A stretch of DNA of 64,000 bases, taken from assembly GCA_947489325.1 (NCBI GenBank), contig CANLDA010000003.1:1-64000 (forward strand), given 5' to 3'. This DNA is from an uncultured Paracoccaceae bacterium (GTDB lineage: Bacteria > Pseudomonadota > Alphaproteobacteria > Rhodobacterales > Rhodobacteraceae). Under the pieces are notes generated by a model. It was not told the DNA's origin and searched no databases. It was given only the letters and a program-made list of their open reading frames with translations. Positions 63,517 through 64,000 of the stretch are shown piece after piece (position 1 is the first letter of the stretch; each line of letters starts with the position of its first letter). Position numbers and translations under genes: made by a program.

Positions 63517-64000
63517 GCGACCCCTTTGACGATCTGGACGATTTGAAAGCCGCCATTAAGGCCGCAACACCTGTGCCGGATGCCGGGCGCCGGGCGGAAA
63601 ACATCACCTTGGCGGAAAAAAATTTCGCAACCCACCAAGAAACTGCTGACCTGAGCCGTTCCAACTTTGATCGCCCGAAAACGGGCCTGTTCAGAGGAGT
63701 AGTTTCAATGATCCGTACATTTACCCCCCGCCATACGTTAACGGCCACCACAGCGCTTGTCGCTGTTGGGCTTATCGTGGCCTTGCCAGCGCTGCGCGAA
63801 GGCGTTCCCACGCCCGGCCGTGTTTTGGAGAAAGACGCCACCGCCGAAGTAACATCCGTAACTGAAGAACGAGCTGAGCTGAGCGGTTTAGCAGATGAAG
63901 TGAGCGCTTTTGCAGAACCGGTGATTGAACCTCTCATCATTGAAACAGCCCCTGCCCCCGAATTTGAGATCATGGAAGAAGACAGCTTTGCCGGTGCAGC
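63513..64000 (+). CDS. Start of a gene cut by the window end: anti-sigma or VWA-type membrane protein
   Basis: Only the first 162 codons are visible. They begin MSDPFDDLDDLKAAIKAATP, have a membrane segment near 80-95 (TLTATTALVAVGLIVALPAL), and continue into an acidic, Pro/Ala-rich region. Position after an ECF sigma gene, in ATGA overlap with GGAGG upstream, suggests either a membrane anti-sigma factor or the N-terminus of a von Willebrand-type (YfbK-like) protein that follows such sigma genes in Rhodobacterales. Which one cannot be told here. Confidence 0.75.
   Translation, partial: MSDPFDDLDDLKAAIKAATPVPDAGRRAENITLAEKNFATHQETADLSRSNFDRPKTGLFRGVVSMIRTFTPRHTLTATTALVAVGLIVALPALREGVPTPGRVLEKDATAEVTSVTEERAELSGLADEVSAFAEPVIEPLIIETAPAPEFEIMEEDSFAGA

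Overview
The window looks like a chromosomal piece of a marine alphaproteobacterium of the Rhodobacterales (Roseobacter group). The inference rests on moderately GC-rich coding DNA and on the gene set: a non-pyrrolysine MttB homologue beside a dimethylglycine/sarcosine-dehydrogenase-like flavoprotein, creatinase, a waaA-lpxK pair, a secreted DUF2125-like protein, and a tRNA-Val(GAC) followed by rpmJ. No phage, transposon or CRISPR signal was seen.

Region 1 (1-18778) is a surface-polysaccharide locus with an embedded hybrid PKS-NRPS unit. Read on the minus strand it runs: family 2 glycosyltransferase, Wzx-like flippase, type I PKS (KS-AT-KR-DH-ACP-TE), second family 2 glycosyltransferase, NRPS, Sfp-type phosphopantetheinyl transferase, Wzz/GumC-like chain-length protein, and the initiating sugar transferase. 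PKS, glycosyltransferase, NRPS and PPTase are chained by 4-8 base stop/start overlaps. The NRPS has an N-terminal formyltransferase domain with an intact Asn-His-Asp triad, a condensation-domain remnant, an adenylation domain with a glycine-like code (DILQMGMIWK) interrupted between motifs A4 and A5 by a luciferase-like monooxygenase, and one PCP. The simplest reading is a formylated, possibly oxidised glycyl starter passed to one reducing and dehydrating PKS module, released by the PKS thioesterase, glycosylated and flipped. The product is unknown. A family 4 glycosyltransferase diverges at 17579.

Region 2 (18786-30859, minus strand) is a nine-gene operon for a sulfated or otherwise modified extracellular glycan: GT90, methyltransferase, GT-A glycosyltransferase, alpha/beta hydrolase, sulfotransferase, two unrecognised proteins of 479 and 267 aa, a sulfatase fused to RTX calcium-binding repeats, and a secreted SGNH/clan-A glycosidase-like protein that also ends in RTX-like repeats.

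Region 3 (30989-64000) is mostly core genome: trhO, an N-formylglutamate amidohydrolase, tRNA-Val, rpmJ, an EamA transporter, a LysR-mttB-dehydrogenase methylamine-type unit, msrB-msrA, a BaiN-like flavoprotein with an MscS channel, an SDR-ECH-VOC operon, a DUF2125-like protein, pmbA/tldD, an inositol-monophosphatase family enzyme, waaA-lpxK, dsbA-like, dciA-like, mutY, alkB, creatinase, a P1 peptidase, a formamidase-like hydrolase, gabD, and an ECF sigma factor followed by a truncated gene. Inserted among these (49086-50898) is a two-gene type II restriction-modification system; the nuclease has the exact PD-x46-K-x13-E active-site spacing of NgoMIV, which cuts GCCGGC.
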